From an uncultured bacterium (lineage in GTDB: Bacteria; Actinomycetota; Aquicultoria; SKW223; CALKMS01), in assembly GCA_938091145.1 (NCBI GenBank), contig CALKMS010000163.1, positions 1 through 7,434 of the forward strand: a stretch of 7,434 nucleotides of DNA. The letters run 5' to 3'. Both the position numbers and the translations under genes were made by a program. Below are positions 1 through 6,315 of the stretch, in pieces. A model generated the notes under the pieces. That model did not search any database. It saw nothing but the letters and a program-made list of their open reading frames with translations, and was not told the origin of the DNA. Positions within the stretch are counted from its first letter, which is position 1. Every line of letters starts with the position of its first letter.

Positions 1-2
1 AA

Positions 3-599
3 AAACTCGTTGGTTACCAGCAAATAAAAGTAAGATCAAATACAGTTGTTTTAGGTAAGCACCAAACGATAGATTTAAGTGGGGTTAACAAAGGCTTTGC
101 TGTTGACAAACTTTGCGCCTACTTAAAAAATCTCCCTTTGAAAGGTTTTTTAATTGACATGACAAGTTCAATAATGGTTTGGGGAGAAAAACCAGATCAA
201 AAAAATTTCCTAATTGCTTTAAAAAATCCTCGCCCCACTCCTCAAAAACAATACTTAGCTTTAATTCCTCTTTACTCTGGAGAGTATCTAAGTACCTCCG
301 CTGACAACCAACAGTTTAGGTTTTATAAACTAAAAAGAGAAGGGGGAATTCAAACCAAACGCTATCACCATCTAATTTCTCCCAAAACTGGCTACCCGGC
401 TAACGACTTTCAAAGCGTAACTGTCATCACCCGCTCAAGCGCCGCCTGGGCTGACGCTCTTTCGACCGCCCTTTTTGTGATGCCAAAAGAGCTGGCAGTT
501 AACTTTATAAAAGAAAAAAAGCTGAAAGCTATAACAGTTGATAAAGACGGATTGGTCAAAACCTACAATCTAAATGAGCGGAAAATTCAGTTTTTTTAG
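3..599 (+). CDS. apbE: ApbE-like FAD:protein FMN transferase, 5'-truncated
   Basis: The last 198 residues of an ApbE-family protein are visible; the open frame runs off the left edge, so the TTG at 138 is internal and not the start. ApbE enzymes use FAD and Mg2+ to attach FMN to a Thr/Ser of target flavoproteins, usually outside the cytoplasmic membrane. Visible family motifs are IDLSGVNKGFAVD (residues 23-35 of the fragment, matching the usual DLGGIAKGYAVD), STSADNQQFRF (97-107), YHHLISPKTGYPA (121-133, matching YHHIIDPRTGYPA) and AWADALSTALFVM (148-160), which carries the Asp and Thr expected to bind Mg2+. Two positions are odd: the usual GGD/SGN loop reads DMTSS (52-56), and the Asp of DPxTG is Ser126. 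Any signal peptide or lipobox would lie upstream of the window. No target flavoprotein gene is visible. The stop overlaps the stop of the convergent DUF4870 gene. Family assignment is firm; transferase activity is less certain because of the altered motifs. Confidence 0.87.
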   Translation, partial: KLVGYQQIKVRSNTVVLGKHQTIDLSGVNKGFAVDKLCAYLKNLPLKGFLIDMTSSIMVWGEKPDQKNFLIALKNPRPTPQKQYLALIPLYSGEYLSTSADNQQFRFYKLKREGGIQTKRYHHLISPKTGYPANDFQSVTVITRSSAAWADALSTALFVMPKELAVNFIKEKKLKAITVDKDGLVKTYNLNERKIQFF

Positions 600-1006
600 G
601 CGATTTGCTCCGCTTTATCACCCAAAATCGGAATTTTGTACCACTCGCCTTTTAAAGAAGCCATCATTAAGCGAATCCACAAATAAAAATTGCCAAGAAA
701 CCAAGCAATTAAACCCAACAAAGCAAGAATCGAAATTAGACGAAAAACAATACTGTTCTGGCCAAGAAGACCCATAGTTAAAAAGACCACCATTAGGCAA
801 ACCAAAACGATCCAAAAAATTGCATTCCAGAGAAGCGACTGAAGAGCATGAAAACGCAAATAGCGGTCTTCTTTTTCAGTCAAAAAGATAATCAAACCTC
901 CAAGCCAACCAAGCAAATAAGCAACAAATGCCTTCTTAGCGTTGACTTCTTTGGAAGTCCCGTAATGCTTGACCTCAGCCGATTCTCGACCTTCACCCTC
1001 GCTCAT
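596..1006 (-). CDS. DUF4870/Tic20-like small membrane protein
   Basis: A 136-residue protein with a polar, Glu-rich N terminus (1-24) and three predicted membrane segments: about 25-43 (AYLLGWLGGLIIFL), 58-81 and 86-115. The motif EKEDRYLRFHALQSLLWNA (44-62) and the C-terminal pattern GEWYKIPILGD (120-130) are typical of the DUF4870 family, whose function is not established. The ATG at 1006 is supported by a strong Shine-Dalgarno sequence, AAGGGGG (1013-1019), 6 bases upstream. The gene follows clpB after 90 bases and appears to have its own promoter, so it may not belong to the heat-shock operon, although read-through from clpB is possible. Its TAA stop (596-598) overlaps the TAG of the convergent apbE-like gene, leaving no room for an intergenic terminator. 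A membrane-stress role would be a guess from position only. Confidence 0.85.
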   Translation of the reverse strand: MSEGEGRESAEVKHYGTSKEVNAKKAFVAYLLGWLGGLIIFLTEKEDRYLRFHALQSLLWNAIFWIVLVCLMVVFLTMGLLGQNSIVFRLISILALLGLIAWFLGNFYLWIRLMMASLKGEWYKIPILGDKAEQIA

Positions 1007-1040
1007 ATTAATCCCCCTTCTTTATTCTAAGTTAAGTCAT

Positions 1041-1070
1041 AGTATAGCGAATTTTTTCTCAAAGTAGCAA
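1041..1070 (-). promoter_or_regulatory. Candidate sigma70-type promoter for the DUF4870 gene
   Basis: Read on the minus strand, TTGCTA (1065-1070) and TATACT (1041-1046) are separated by 18 bases. They match the -35 consensus TTGACA at 4 of 6 positions and the -10 consensus TATAAT at 5 of 6. Transcription would start near 1034, giving a leader of roughly 28 bases that carries the Shine-Dalgarno at 1013-1019. No HspR-type operator (CTTGAGT-N7-ACTCAAG) or CIRCE element is seen beside it, so heat regulation of this gene is not indicated. Confidence 0.55.
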
Positions 1071-1096
1071 TAAAAAAATTTTGTCTAACCCGACTT

Positions 1097-3676
1097 TTAG
1101 TGCCTCAATACAAACTGATTACCTTTCCAATCAAAAACTACTTTTCCTTCTTTTACTTCGCCTTTAATCAAAGCCCGAGCTAAATTATTAACCAACTCAC
1201 GCTGAATAACCCTTTTTAAAGGACGGGCGCCAAAGTTTGGATCAAAACCAGCTTCAGCCAGTTTTTCCTTGGCTTTTTCAGTAACCTCAAGATTAATTCC
1301 TTTTTCCAGCAGAGTCTTACTTAATCGCGCAAGCTGAATATCAACTATTTTCAAGATGTCCGTCTGAGACAAAGGATTAAAAATTATTATCTCGTCCAAA
1401 CGATTAAGGAACTCAGGGCGAAAAGTCAACCTCAAAAGCTCGTTTACTTTCTTCTTTAGTTCTTCCCGATTAGTCCGATTATGATAATCGTAAATTAATT
1501 CGCTGCCTAGGTTGGAAGTCATAATTATTACCGTGTTCTTAAAGTCAACGGTTCGGCCATGACCATCAGTAAGTCGCCCGTCATCCAGAACTTGAAGTAA
1601 CAAATTAAAAACATCAGGGTGGGCTTTCTCAATTTCGTCAAGAAGAATTACTGTATAAGGCCTTCTCCGAACAGCCTCAGTCAGCTGGCCTCCCTCTTCA
1701 TAACCAACATACCCGGGTGGGGCACCAATTAGCCGTGCTACCGTATGCTTCTCCATGTATTCTGACATATCAATTCTGACCATTGCTTTCTCATCATCAA
1801 ACAAAAACTCCGCCAATGCCCTAGCTAGTTCTGTTTTGCCCACCCCGGTCGGACCCAAAAAAAGGAAGGAACCAATCGGTCGATTAGGCTCGGATAAACC
1901 CGCTCGCCCCCGGCGAATTGCGTCAGAAACTAAACTTACCGCCTCATCCTGCCCAACAACTCTTTCTTTTAAACGCTCTTCCATATGAATTAGCTTCTCG
2001 CTTTCTGCTTCCATCAATCGAGTAAGCGGAATTCCAGTCCATTTAGAAACTATTTCAAGCACATCCTGCTCGTCTACCTCCTCTTTGAGCAGCCTTCCCT
2101 CTTTCTCAAGCTTTGCCAGCTTTTCTTCTTCTTCCTTTAACTTCTTTTCCAGCTCCAATAGTTCTCCGTAACGAATCCGAGCTACTCGCTCAAAATCGCC
2201 TTCTCTTTCTGCTTCTGCTTCCTCTCTTTTTTTCTCTTCAATGCTCTCTTTAAGCGAGCGAATCCTTACTATAGCTTCCTTTTCGCTCTGCCACCTTTCC
2301 TCTAAATTCTCCAGTTGGGCCTTGATCTTTTGACTTTCGCTTTCCAACTTTTTCAATCGCTCCTTCGATCTTTCATCTTTTTCTTTTCTTAAAGCAGTCA
2401 TCTCAATTTCCAGTTGATTTTGCCTTCTTTTAAGCTCATCAATCTCGGTTGGCAAACTGTCTATCTCCATTCGCAAACGCGAAGCAGCTTCATCAATTAA
2501 GTCTATAGCCTTGTCAGGCAAAAAGCGATCGCTAATGTAACGATTTGAATAAACAGCTGCGGCTACCAAAGCGGGATCAGTTATCTTCACCCCGTGGTGA
2601 ACTTCGTATCGCTCCTTTAGACCACGCAAAATAGCAATAGTATCTTCGACGGAAGGTTCCCGAACAATTATAGGCTGAAATCTCCTTTCGAGAGCAGCAT
2701 CTTTCTCAATATACTTTCGATATTCATCCAAAGTAGTCGCTCCGACTACTCTCAGTTCTCCTCGAGCTAAAAGAGGTTTAAACATGTTAGCAGCATCTAC
2801 TGCTCCCTCGGCTGCTCCCGCTCCCACCAAAGTATGTAGCTCGTCAATGAACAAAATTATCTCACCCTCAGCTTGCTGAATTTCTTTCAAAACGGCTTTA
2901 ACTCTTTCTTCAAACTCGCCCCGATACTTAGTTCCAGCAACTAAAGAGCCAATATCTAAAGCGAGAACTCTCTTGTTTTTCAAACCCTCCGGAACATCCT
3001 TAGCAACAATCCGTTGAGCCAAACCCTCAACAATTGCTGTTTTCCCAACTCCTGGCTCACCAATTAAGACCGGGTTGTTTTTTGTTCGGCGGGAAAGAAC
3101 TTGTATTACTCTTCTAATTTCTTCATCTCGCCCAACTACCGGGTCAAGTTTCCCTCGGCGCGCTAAATCAGTTAAATCCCGGGTGTACTTGGCCAAAGAT
3201 TGATATTTTTCTTCTGGTGCTTGGTCAGTAACACGGTGAGGACCCCGAATTTCAGCCACCAGCTTAAGAAGAGTCTGATAGTCCAGACCTTTTCTTTTAA
3301 GCCAGCGAGCCGGAAAACCATCGCGGCTTTGAGCCAAAGATAGCAAAAGGTGTTCAGTGCTAATGTATTCATCCTTAAGCTGAGAAGCAATTTGAAAAGA
3401 GCGATCAAGAATAGCTTGAAGATCCCGGGAGATGTACTCGCCCCCACCAGTTGAAACCCGAGGTTTTTTCTCTAATTCTGCTTCCACCTCGGCTATAAGC
3501 TGAGATGGTGAAAGGCCAGCTTTTTTTAAAATTTCAGGAACAACTCCTTCTTCGCCTTCCAGTAAAGCTAAAAGCAAATGTTCAACATCGATCTCCTGAT
3601 GACCCATGGAAGCTGCTTTCCTTCGAGCTAAATCTAAAGCCTCTTGAGCTTTAAAAGTAAACTTTTCGAGTCTCAT
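1097..3676 (-). CDS. clpB: ATP-dependent disaggregase ClpB (Hsp100)
   Basis: An 859-residue, full-length ClpB (E. coli ClpB is 857). This hexameric cytoplasmic AAA+ machine threads aggregated proteins through its pore and works with DnaK/DnaJ/GrpE. In order: Clp N-domain (about 1-145); NBD1 with Walker A GEPGVGKT (206-213), pore loop KYRG (Tyr251), Walker B ILFIDE (274-279) and arginine fingers R331/R332; the coiled-coil middle domain (about 405-530, very rich in Lys/Glu, with Tyr503 at the conserved DnaK-interaction region); NBD2 with Walker A GPTGVGKT (608-615), pore loop GYVG (Tyr656), Walker B VILLDE (676-681), Arg759 in FRPEFLNRLDE, and sensor-2 GARPLKR (816-822). All catalytic residues are present. 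The ATG at 3676 gives the standard MRLEKFT N terminus. It lies 3 bases after the hspR stop and its Shine-Dalgarno is inside hspR, so the two are probably coupled and co-regulated by HspR. Confidence 0.98.
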   Translation of the reverse strand: MRLEKFTFKAQEALDLARRKAASMGHQEIDVEHLLLALLEGEEGVVPEILKKAGLSPSQLIAEVEAELEKKPRVSTGGGEYISRDLQAILDRSFQIASQLKDEYISTEHLLLSLAQSRDGFPARWLKRKGLDYQTLLKLVAEIRGPHRVTDQAPEEKYQSLAKYTRDLTDLARRGKLDPVVGRDEEIRRVIQVLSRRTKNNPVLIGEPGVGKTAIVEGLAQRIVAKDVPEGLKNKRVLALDIGSLVAGTKYRGEFEERVKAVLKEIQQAEGEIILFIDELHTLVGAGAAEGAVDAANMFKPLLARGELRVVGATTLDEYRKYIEKDAALERRFQPIIVREPSVEDTIAILRGLKERYEVHHGVKITDPALVAAAVYSNRYISDRFLPDKAIDLIDEAASRLRMEIDSLPTEIDELKRRQNQLEIEMTALRKEKDERSKERLKKLESESQKIKAQLENLEERWQSEKEAIVRIRSLKESIEEKKREEAEAEREGDFERVARIRYGELLELEKKLKEEEEKLAKLEKEGRLLKEEVDEQDVLEIVSKWTGIPLTRLMEAESEKLIHMEERLKERVVGQDEAVSLVSDAIRRGRAGLSEPNRPIGSFLFLGPTGVGKTELARALAEFLFDDEKAMVRIDMSEYMEKHTVARLIGAPPGYVGYEEGGQLTEAVRRRPYTVILLDEIEKAHPDVFNLLLQVLDDGRLTDGHGRTVDFKNTVIIMTSNLGSELIYDYHNRTNREELKKKVNELLRLTFRPEFLNRLDEIIIFNPLSQTDILKIVDIQLARLSKTLLEKGINLEVTEKAKEKLAEAGFDPNFGARPLKRVIQRELVNNLARALIKGEVKEGKVVFDWKGNQFVLRH

Positions 3677-3679
3677 TTC

Positions 3680-4072
3680 CTAAAACTCCCTTTTAACGAT
3701 GCATCTTTTTGGGAAAGGCATTATCTCTCGAGAAAAACTTCTTCTCAGAGCTTCCATTTCTCTCTCCATTTCTAACCTTAGTTTTTCCATAGTTCTCTCA
3801 GCCTCCTCTAATTCTTTCTGGAGAACTTCCAAATGTTCCCTTAACTCTAAAACCAGCTTCACTCCCGCTAAATTAACTCCTAACTCCTGCGTCAAGCCCT
3901 GAATCATTTTTACTCTCTCTACATCTTCAATAGAATAAAGACGCTTACCGCCAGGTGTCCGGTGTGGCACCACCAGCTCCAGTCTTTCATACAAACGCAG
4001 AGTTTGAGGGTGGACCCCAGCTAAAGAAGCAGCGACGCTAATTGAGTAAACTCCCTTCTTTTCCATTTCCAC
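3680..4072 (-). CDS. hspR: HspR, MerR-family heat-shock repressor
   Basis: A 130-residue MerR-family regulator. The N-terminal helix-turn-helix (residues 9-30, containing VAASLAGVHPQTLRLYER) and the wing PHRTPGGKRLYS (36-47) match HspR closely, as does the following IQGLTQELGVNLAGVKLVLEL (57-77). A Glu/Arg-rich coiled coil (about 75-115) would mediate dimerisation. In Streptomyces and mycobacteria HspR represses the dnaK operon and clpB by binding the HAIR inverted repeat, with DnaK as co-repressor; that role is inferred here from sequence and from its place between dnaJ and clpB. The start could be the GTG at 4072, directly after the dnaJ stop, or the ATG at 4066 two codons inside (128 residues); GAGGT at 4077-4081 could serve either. 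No HAIR-like sequence was seen in the window's intergenic gaps, so its operator probably lies upstream of dnaK. Confidence 0.95.
   Translation of the reverse strand: MEMEKKGVYSISVAASLAGVHPQTLRLYERLELVVPHRTPGGKRLYSIEDVERVKMIQGLTQELGVNLAGVKLVLELREHLEVLQKELEEAERTMEKLRLEMEREMEALRRSFSREIMPFPKRCIVKREF
3686..3690 (-). promoter_or_regulatory. clpB ribosome binding site inside the end of hspR
   Basis: GGGAG on the minus strand lies 9 bases before the clpB ATG and within the last codons of hspR (Arg-Glu-Phe-stop). Ribosomes finishing hspR therefore end on the clpB initiation region, which fits translational coupling. A second, closer AGGA is too near the ATG to be the main site. Confidence 0.6.
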
Positions 4073-5170
4073 TTAAACCTCAAACTTTTTTCGAGGATTA
4101 AAATCAGAAGCTTCTTCTAAACTGCGTATCAATTTTTTCTGATGGGCCGTTAAATTAGTTGGCACCGCAATTTCAATTTTGACAAACATGTCACCCCGGC
4201 CAGGCCGATTAAGCAAAGGTGCTCCTTTGCCCTTCAAGCGAAAAACTTGCCCGCTTTGGGCGCCAGCGGGAATTTTTAGTTTGACCGCCCCATTTAAAGT
4301 TGGCACTTTAATCGTTGCTCCTAAAGCGGCTTCGGCAAAAGTTATAGGTAAGTCAAGCCAGATATCCGCCCCCTCTCGCCTGAAATAAGGGTGGGGTTTA
4401 ACCTTGACTATTAAATATAAATCGCCCGCTTCCGCTCCCGGTTCGCCAGCTTCTCCCTGGCCTTTAATCCTCAACCGAGCATTGTTGTCCACTCCGGCGG
4501 GAATTTTAACGAGCACCTTATCTATTTCTCTAACTCTTCCTTTGCCTCCGCACTTTGTACAATAATCCGTGATTACTGTCCCCTCGCCCAAACACTGAGG
4601 ACAAGTTCGCGTCAAAGAAAACAGGCCCTGAGATAAAACTGTATATCCTCTACCAGAGCAAGTTGGACACGTTTTTGGAAAAGTCCCTTTTCTAGCCCCG
4701 CTTCCCTGACAATCCGGGCAAACTTTCTCTCGATTAATTGGGACCCTTAGAGTAACTCCTCGGACAGCATCTTCAAAACTAATTTCTACCGCCGCTTCTA
4801 TGTCCCTTCCCCGGCGAGGTCCACGAGAAGGTCGGGAGCGAAAGCCAAAAATATCAAAAAGACTTCCGAAGTCCTCATAAAACGGTGAGAAAAAGCTATC
4901 GTCAAAAGTAAATCCTTGGAAACCCGGAGAGTAACCGGATTTAAAGAGTTCATATGCCCGATCGTACTCTTCTTTCTTTCGGGGGTCGCTTAAAACTTCA
5001 TAAGCTTCATTAATCTCCTTAAACTTTTCCTCGGCGCGCTTGTCATCAGGGTTAACATCTGGATGATATTTGCGAGCCAGTTTACGAAAAGCCTTTTTAA
5101 TCTCCTCCTGGCTTGCTCCTTTGGAAACACCTAAAATTTCGTAATAATCCTTAAATTGACCGCTACTCAT
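4073..5170 (-). CDS. dnaJ: DnaJ (Hsp40) co-chaperone, class I
   Basis: A 365-residue cytoplasmic co-chaperone that delivers unfolded clients to DnaK and stimulates its ATPase. Domains in order: J-domain (about 8-72) with the essential HPD at 36-38; a short Gly/Phe-rich linker (about 79-112) with the DIF motif at 106-108; a zinc-finger domain with four complete CxxCxGxG repeats (Cys151, Cys168, Cys190 and Cys204 begin them); and the two-part C-terminal substrate-binding domain (about 215-340). All four zinc motifs are intact, so this is a type I DnaJ. I chose the ATG at 5170 because the J-domain begins right after it, it overlaps the grpE stop as TAATG, and GGAG (5179-5182) sits 8 bases upstream. 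The longer TTG start at 5218 would add 16 unconserved residues inside grpE. The stop abuts the GTG of hspR. Confidence 0.98.
   Translation of the reverse strand: MSSGQFKDYYEILGVSKGASQEEIKKAFRKLARKYHPDVNPDDKRAEEKFKEINEAYEVLSDPRKKEEYDRAYELFKSGYSPGFQGFTFDDSFFSPFYEDFGSLFDIFGFRSRPSRGPRRGRDIEAAVEISFEDAVRGVTLRVPINREKVCPDCQGSGARKGTFPKTCPTCSGRGYTVLSQGLFSLTRTCPQCLGEGTVITDYCTKCGGKGRVREIDKVLVKIPAGVDNNARLRIKGQGEAGEPGAEAGDLYLIVKVKPHPYFRREGADIWLDLPITFAEAALGATIKVPTLNGAVKLKIPAGAQSGQVFRLKGKGAPLLNRPGRGDMFVKIEIAVPTNLTAHQKKLIRSLEEASDFNPRKKFEV
4077..4081 (-). promoter_or_regulatory. hspR ribosome binding site within the dnaJ end
   Basis: GAGGT on the minus strand lies in the last codons of dnaJ. Counted from GAGG, it is 5 bases from the GTG at 4072 and 11 from the ATG at 4066, so spacing does not decide cleanly between them. 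The abutting dnaJ stop (TAA then GTG) favours coupled initiation at one of the two. Confidence 0.45.
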
Positions 5171-5182
5171 TAGCTCTTCTCC
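5168..5182 (-). promoter_or_regulatory. grpE-dnaJ coupling site (TAATG overlap and RBS)
   Basis: The grpE stop TAA and the dnaJ ATG share one base (TAATG, 5168-5172). The Shine-Dalgarno GGAG (5179-5182) lies inside the grpE tail, 8 bases before the ATG. This termination-reinitiation arrangement decides the dnaJ start and would tie DnaJ synthesis to GrpE. Confidence 0.75.
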
Positions 5183-5754
5183 ATTTTCTCCTTGTTTTCT
5201 TTGCTGAAATTGCGGCAAACCTTAACTTTGGCTGGCCGCAATAAAACTCCTTTCAAACGATAACCTTTTTCTAATACCTCAAGAACAGTTTCATCTTGAT
5301 AGTCATCGCGGGCTTCGCTTAGAACCGCTTCTTGGCACTCAGGATCAAAGGGTTCAGATTGAGGATCAATTGCCTCCAACCCTTCTTTCCTCAGAACCTC
5401 GAGTAACTGTTGGTAAATTATTTCGATACCACTAAGCAAAGTTTTAAAATCACTACCAGCTTTGGAAGAATTAATCGCTCGTTCTAAATTATCGATAATT
5501 GGTAAAAGTTTTTCAATTAAACCGCGAGAGGCTCTTTCAACTAAAAAAGTCTGCTCTTTGATAACTCGCTTACGATAATTGTCAAAATCGGCTTTCATCC
5601 TTTTTAGGAGCTCAAGGTACTCGGAAGCTTCCTTTTCTTGCTGGGTTAATTTTTCTTGCAAAAGTTCGAAATCCCTTTCCAATACTTTGTATTTTTCTTC
5701 AAGTTCCTGATATTTTTGCTTTATGCTTTTGTTTTTCTTCTCCTTTTTTTCCAT
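5170..5754 (-). CDS. grpE: GrpE nucleotide exchange factor
   Basis: A 194-residue GrpE, the dimeric factor that releases ADP from DnaK and often acts as a thermosensor through its long helix. The first 50 or so residues are a charged coiled coil (KQKYQELEEKYKVLERDFEL, 12-31), followed by the conserved ADFDNYRKR (55-63), the helical region LLPIIDNLERAI (83-94), and the C-terminal beta-domain signature: FDPECQEAV (136-144) and GYRLKGVLLRPAKVKV (164-179). The usual His of FDPxxHEAV is Gln141 here, a mild substitution. The start ATG has AAAGGG (5763-5768) 8 bases upstream. The leader between hsp20 and grpE is 59 bases and contains one arm of the inverted repeat. The stop overlaps the dnaJ ATG by one base. 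Confidence 0.97.
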   Translation of the reverse strand: MEKKEKKNKSIKQKYQELEEKYKVLERDFELLQEKLTQQEKEASEYLELLKRMKADFDNYRKRVIKEQTFLVERASRGLIEKLLPIIDNLERAINSSKAGSDFKTLLSGIEIIYQQLLEVLRKEGLEAIDPQSEPFDPECQEAVLSEARDDYQDETVLEVLEKGYRLKGVLLRPAKVKVCRNFSKENKEKMEKS

Positions 5755-5776
5755 CTCTTTAACCCTTTAATCCCAC

Positions 5777-5804
5777 CAAATTTAAATTTTGACCAGGCGC
5801 CCTT
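5777..5804 (+). repeat. Inverted repeat arm downstream of hsp20
   Basis: CAAATT (5777-5782), one spacer base, then a 21-base core (5784-5804) ending in CCAGGCGCCCTT. The core matches the minus strand of 6287-6307 at 20 of 21 positions; the exception is A at 5792, where the other arm has G. The outer CAAATT is also shared. This arm lies 9 bases past the hsp20 stop and upstream of the grpE ribosome binding site. Confidence 0.85.
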
Positions 5805-5813
5805 GTTTTGTTT

Positions 5814-6254
5814 TTAGCTTTCGACCTTAAGCTTGATCGGTTTCTTCTTTGGTTCAGCCTTAGGAACCACGACTTCCAAAACACCATTTTTGAAAGTCGC
5901 CTTGGCCTTATCCGGCTTAACTTCTACCGGAAAAGGAACGTAGCGATGGAAAGAGCCATACCGGCGCTCCAGACGGTAAAAGTTCTCCTCCTTTATTTCT
6001 TCTTCGAATTTCCGCTCGCCCTGAATGGTCAGTCCCTCGTCATCGATATTAACCTCGACATCTTTAGCTTCCAAACCGGGAACTTCGGCTCTAACCACTA
6101 CTTCGTTGTCTTTTTCGAACACATCAATCAAAGGAGTCCATCTGGCCAGCCCGGTTCCACTCTTCCCTTCGCCAAAGAAGCGCTCAAAAGTTTTGGTTAT
6201 TTCGTCTTGAATAGCCAAAAAATCTCGGAAAGGATCCCAACGAACAATTGCCAT
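5814..6254 (-). CDS. hsp20: Small heat-shock protein (Hsp20/alpha-crystallin family)
   Basis: A 146-residue small heat-shock protein, an ATP-independent holdase that forms large oligomers, traps unfolding proteins and passes them to DnaK and ClpB. The N-terminal arm has the common WDPFRDF (6-12). The alpha-crystallin domain spans about 40-132, including PLIDVFEKDNEVVVRAEVPG (41-60), the dimer-swapping strand region FYRLERRYGSFHRYVPFP (92-109), and the signature FKNGVLEVVVPK (121-132). The C-terminal tail has an I-x-I/L-type motif, IKL (140-142), for oligomer assembly. The ATG is preceded by an unusually complete Shine-Dalgarno. The gene sits between dnaK and grpE, which are adjacent in the classic actinobacterial dnaK-grpE-dnaJ-hspR operon, and is bracketed by an inverted repeat. 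Confidence 0.97.
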   Translation of the reverse strand: MAIVRWDPFRDFLAIQDEITKTFERFFGEGKSGTGLARWTPLIDVFEKDNEVVVRAEVPGLEAKDVEVNIDDEGLTIQGERKFEEEIKEENFYRLERRYGSFHRYVPFPVEVKPDKAKATFKNGVLEVVVPKAEPKKKPIKLKVES

Positions 6255-6257
6255 AAT

Positions 6258-6267
6258 ATCACCTCCT
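6258..6267 (-). promoter_or_regulatory. Very strong hsp20 ribosome binding site
   Basis: AGGAGGTGAT on the minus strand is complementary to the 3' end of 16S rRNA over ten bases, with the GGAGG core 7 bases from the ATG. It is much stronger than the sites of grpE, dnaJ, hspR and clpB, suggesting that Hsp20 is made in excess of the other operon products. Confidence 0.8.
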
Positions 6268-6286
6268 GAAAAATTTTTTATATTTT

Positions 6287-6315
6287 AAGGGCGCCTGGCC
6301 AAAATTTTTAATTTG
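6287..6315 (-). repeat. Inverted repeat arm at the dnaK end, upstream of hsp20
   Basis: On the minus strand this reads CAAATT (6310-6315), AA, then the 21-base core (6287-6307) ending in CCAGGCGCCCTT. It pairs with the arm at 5777-5804. The outer part covers the last sense codon and TAA stop of dnaK; the core starts right after the stop. The core ends 19 bases upstream of the hsp20 Shine-Dalgarno. Confidence 0.85.

Noticed and set aside
138..140. TTG as start of the apbE-like gene
   Set aside because: The frame is open to the left edge and encodes the conserved DLSGVNKGFAVD motif upstream of this codon, so the gene is truncated by the window.
574..1030. Short open frames on the plus strand (574-777, 848-1030) and on the minus strand (618-815)
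   Set aside because: They lie over the DUF4870 gene in other frames, lack recognisable domains, and have no supporting context.
1071..1096. Possible rho-independent terminator after clpB
   Set aside because: There is a run of seven T on the minus strand, but the preceding GTC/GAC stem is only 3 bp with a 6-base loop and is separated from the run by AAAA. Too weak to call.
5170..5218. Longer dnaJ start at the TTG at 5218
   Set aside because: It adds 16 residues with no J-domain similarity and would overlap grpE by 49 bases; the ATG at 5170 has a ribosome binding site and forms the TAATG overlap.
5755..5813. Internal promoter before grpE, or a plus-strand promoter starting at TTGACC (5789-5794)
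   Set aside because: No convincing -10 element at the right spacing on either strand; TTGACC is part of the inverted repeat.
5808..6269. 153-codon plus-strand open frame opposite hsp20
   Set aside because: Hsp20 on the minus strand is unmistakable and has a strong ribosome binding site; the opposite frame resembles no known protein and is a shadow.
1007..6307. HspR operator (HAIR) or CIRCE element in the intergenic gaps
   Set aside because: Read through all gaps in the window without finding either inverted repeat; the expected site upstream of dnaK is outside the window.
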